A stretch of DNA of 5,865 nt, taken from Desulfocapsa sp. (lineage in GTDB: Bacteria; Desulfobacterota; Desulfobulbia; Desulfobulbales; Desulfocapsaceae). The stretch spans positions 1 to 5,865 of the forward strand of contig JAOZTO010000172.1 in assembly GCA_029942265.1 (NCBI GenBank). Direction: 5' to 3'. Both the position numbers and the translations under genes were made by a program. The notes beneath the pieces were generated by a model. It did not search any database, had not been told where the DNA came from, and saw only the letters and a list, made by a program, of their open reading frames with translations. Below, piece after piece: positions 5,258 through 5,865 of this stretch. The first letter of the stretch is position 1, and each line of letters begins with the position of its first letter.

Positions 5258-5865
5258 TCAACACAATTCGTAACCAATATATTCCTCTTCTGTCACAGGT
5301 TTAAATTTTAAAATATTTCCGGCACTGAACAGAAACGGATTTTCGGCTTCAGGATCAAACACTTTTATTGGCACCTGCCCAATTAATTGCCAGCCGCCTG
5401 GGCTTTCGATAGGATACATTCCCGTCTGCCCATTGGCTATCCCAACAGCTCCGGCAGGAACTGTTTTACGGGGAACTTTCAAACGGGGAGTATGGAGGAT
5501 TTCCGGAAGCCCTCCAAGATATGGAAACCCCGGAGTAAAACCAATCATATAAATGAGATACTCAGGTGCTGAATGGATTCGTATTACTTCTTCAGAAGAG
5601 AGTGCGTGTTCACTGGCAACAAAATCCAGATCCGGCCCGTATTTTCCACCATAACAAACCGGCAACTCAACAATTGTCTGTGGTAAAGATTCACCGGTCT
5701 GTATGTTTTTATAGCGCTGCATTAAGGCAATTTGAAGCTCTGCATAAGAAATCCGGGTGGAGTCATAATGCACTGCAATTGACCGATACGCCTGCATATA
5801 CTCGACAATCCCATCAATTGGAGCATCTTCCAAAGCACGAATCATACTGTTTAAAGCCATATGAA
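5258..5865 (-). CDS. pxpB: 5-oxoprolinase subunit B (KipI/YbgJ type), 5' end beyond the window
   Basis: This is the third PxpABC subunit, cyclophilin-like in fold and once described as KipI, the sporulation-kinase inhibitor. The visible part covers about 200 residues and includes the diagnostic blocks: YRSIAVHYD (about 25-33 counted from the first visible Met), VCYGGKYGPDLD (68-79), HSAPEYLIYMIGFTPGFPYLGG (96-117), a TPRLKVPRKTVPAGAVGIANGQTGMYP run (124-150) and ESPGGWQLIG (152-161). Members are usually about 220-240 residues and start with a short block carrying a GD-A-L-V-FG type motif; that block is missing here. The frame stays open upstream of the ATG at 5860 (the next codon is His), so this Met is probably internal and the gene is cut by the window rather than broken. 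It is the first pxp gene visible; its promoter is not in the window. Confidence 0.94.
   Translation of the reverse strand, partial: HMALNSMIRALEDAPIDGIVEYMQAYRSIAVHYDSTRISYAELQIALMQRYKNIQTGESLPQTIVELPVCYGGKYGPDLDFVASEHALSSEEVIRIHSAPEYLIYMIGFTPGFPYLGGLPEILHTPRLKVPRKTVPAGAVGIANGQTGMYPIESPGGWQLIGQVPIKVFDPEAENPFLFSAGNILKFKPVTEEEYIGYELC

Overview
The window carries one gene set, all transcribed leftward (minus strand). In transcription order it reads pxpB (5' end cut by the window edge), pxpA, pxpC, a 460-base intergenic region, an IclR-family regulator gene, then tctC, tctB and tctA (3' part outside the window). The only plus-strand coding signal I can support is a decayed fragment of an OmpR/PhoB-type response regulator inside the intergenic region.

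The sequence is moderately AT-rich and gene-dense, with clear bacterial signals (GGAG-type ribosome binding sites, a TTGACA promoter box, ATGA overlaps). The solute-binding protein has an ordinary Sec signal peptide without a convincing lipobox. That suggests a diderm bacterium with a true periplasm. I cannot name the lineage from sequence alone; low-GC diderms such as Negativicutes, Synergistota or deltaproteobacterial groups are guesses.

Right part (3437-5865): pxpB, pxpA and pxpC are packed almost without gaps and encode the three-subunit ATP-dependent 5-oxoprolinase PxpABC, which opens 5-oxo-L-proline (pyroglutamate) to L-glutamate. Left part (1-2976): the IclR gene follows its own promoter-like sequence and heads a probable operon with a tripartite tricarboxylate transporter: periplasmic binding protein TctC, small membrane subunit TctB and large membrane subunit TctA. 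The simplest reading is a catabolic locus in which a carboxylate, possibly 5-oxoproline itself, is imported by TctABC and opened by PxpABC under IclR-type control. The substrate link is inference from gene order.

Non-coding structure adds most of the interest. The pxpC-iclR gap contains a 19-bp-arm inverted repeat, a nested small palindrome, the response-regulator relic and the iclR promoter. The tctC-tctB gap contains a terminator-like stem and a perfect 11-bp-arm hairpin, arranged as expected if binding-protein mRNA is kept in excess over membrane-subunit mRNA. I see no CRISPR array, rRNA, tRNA, transposase or phage gene, and nothing that forces the idea of an entirely new system.
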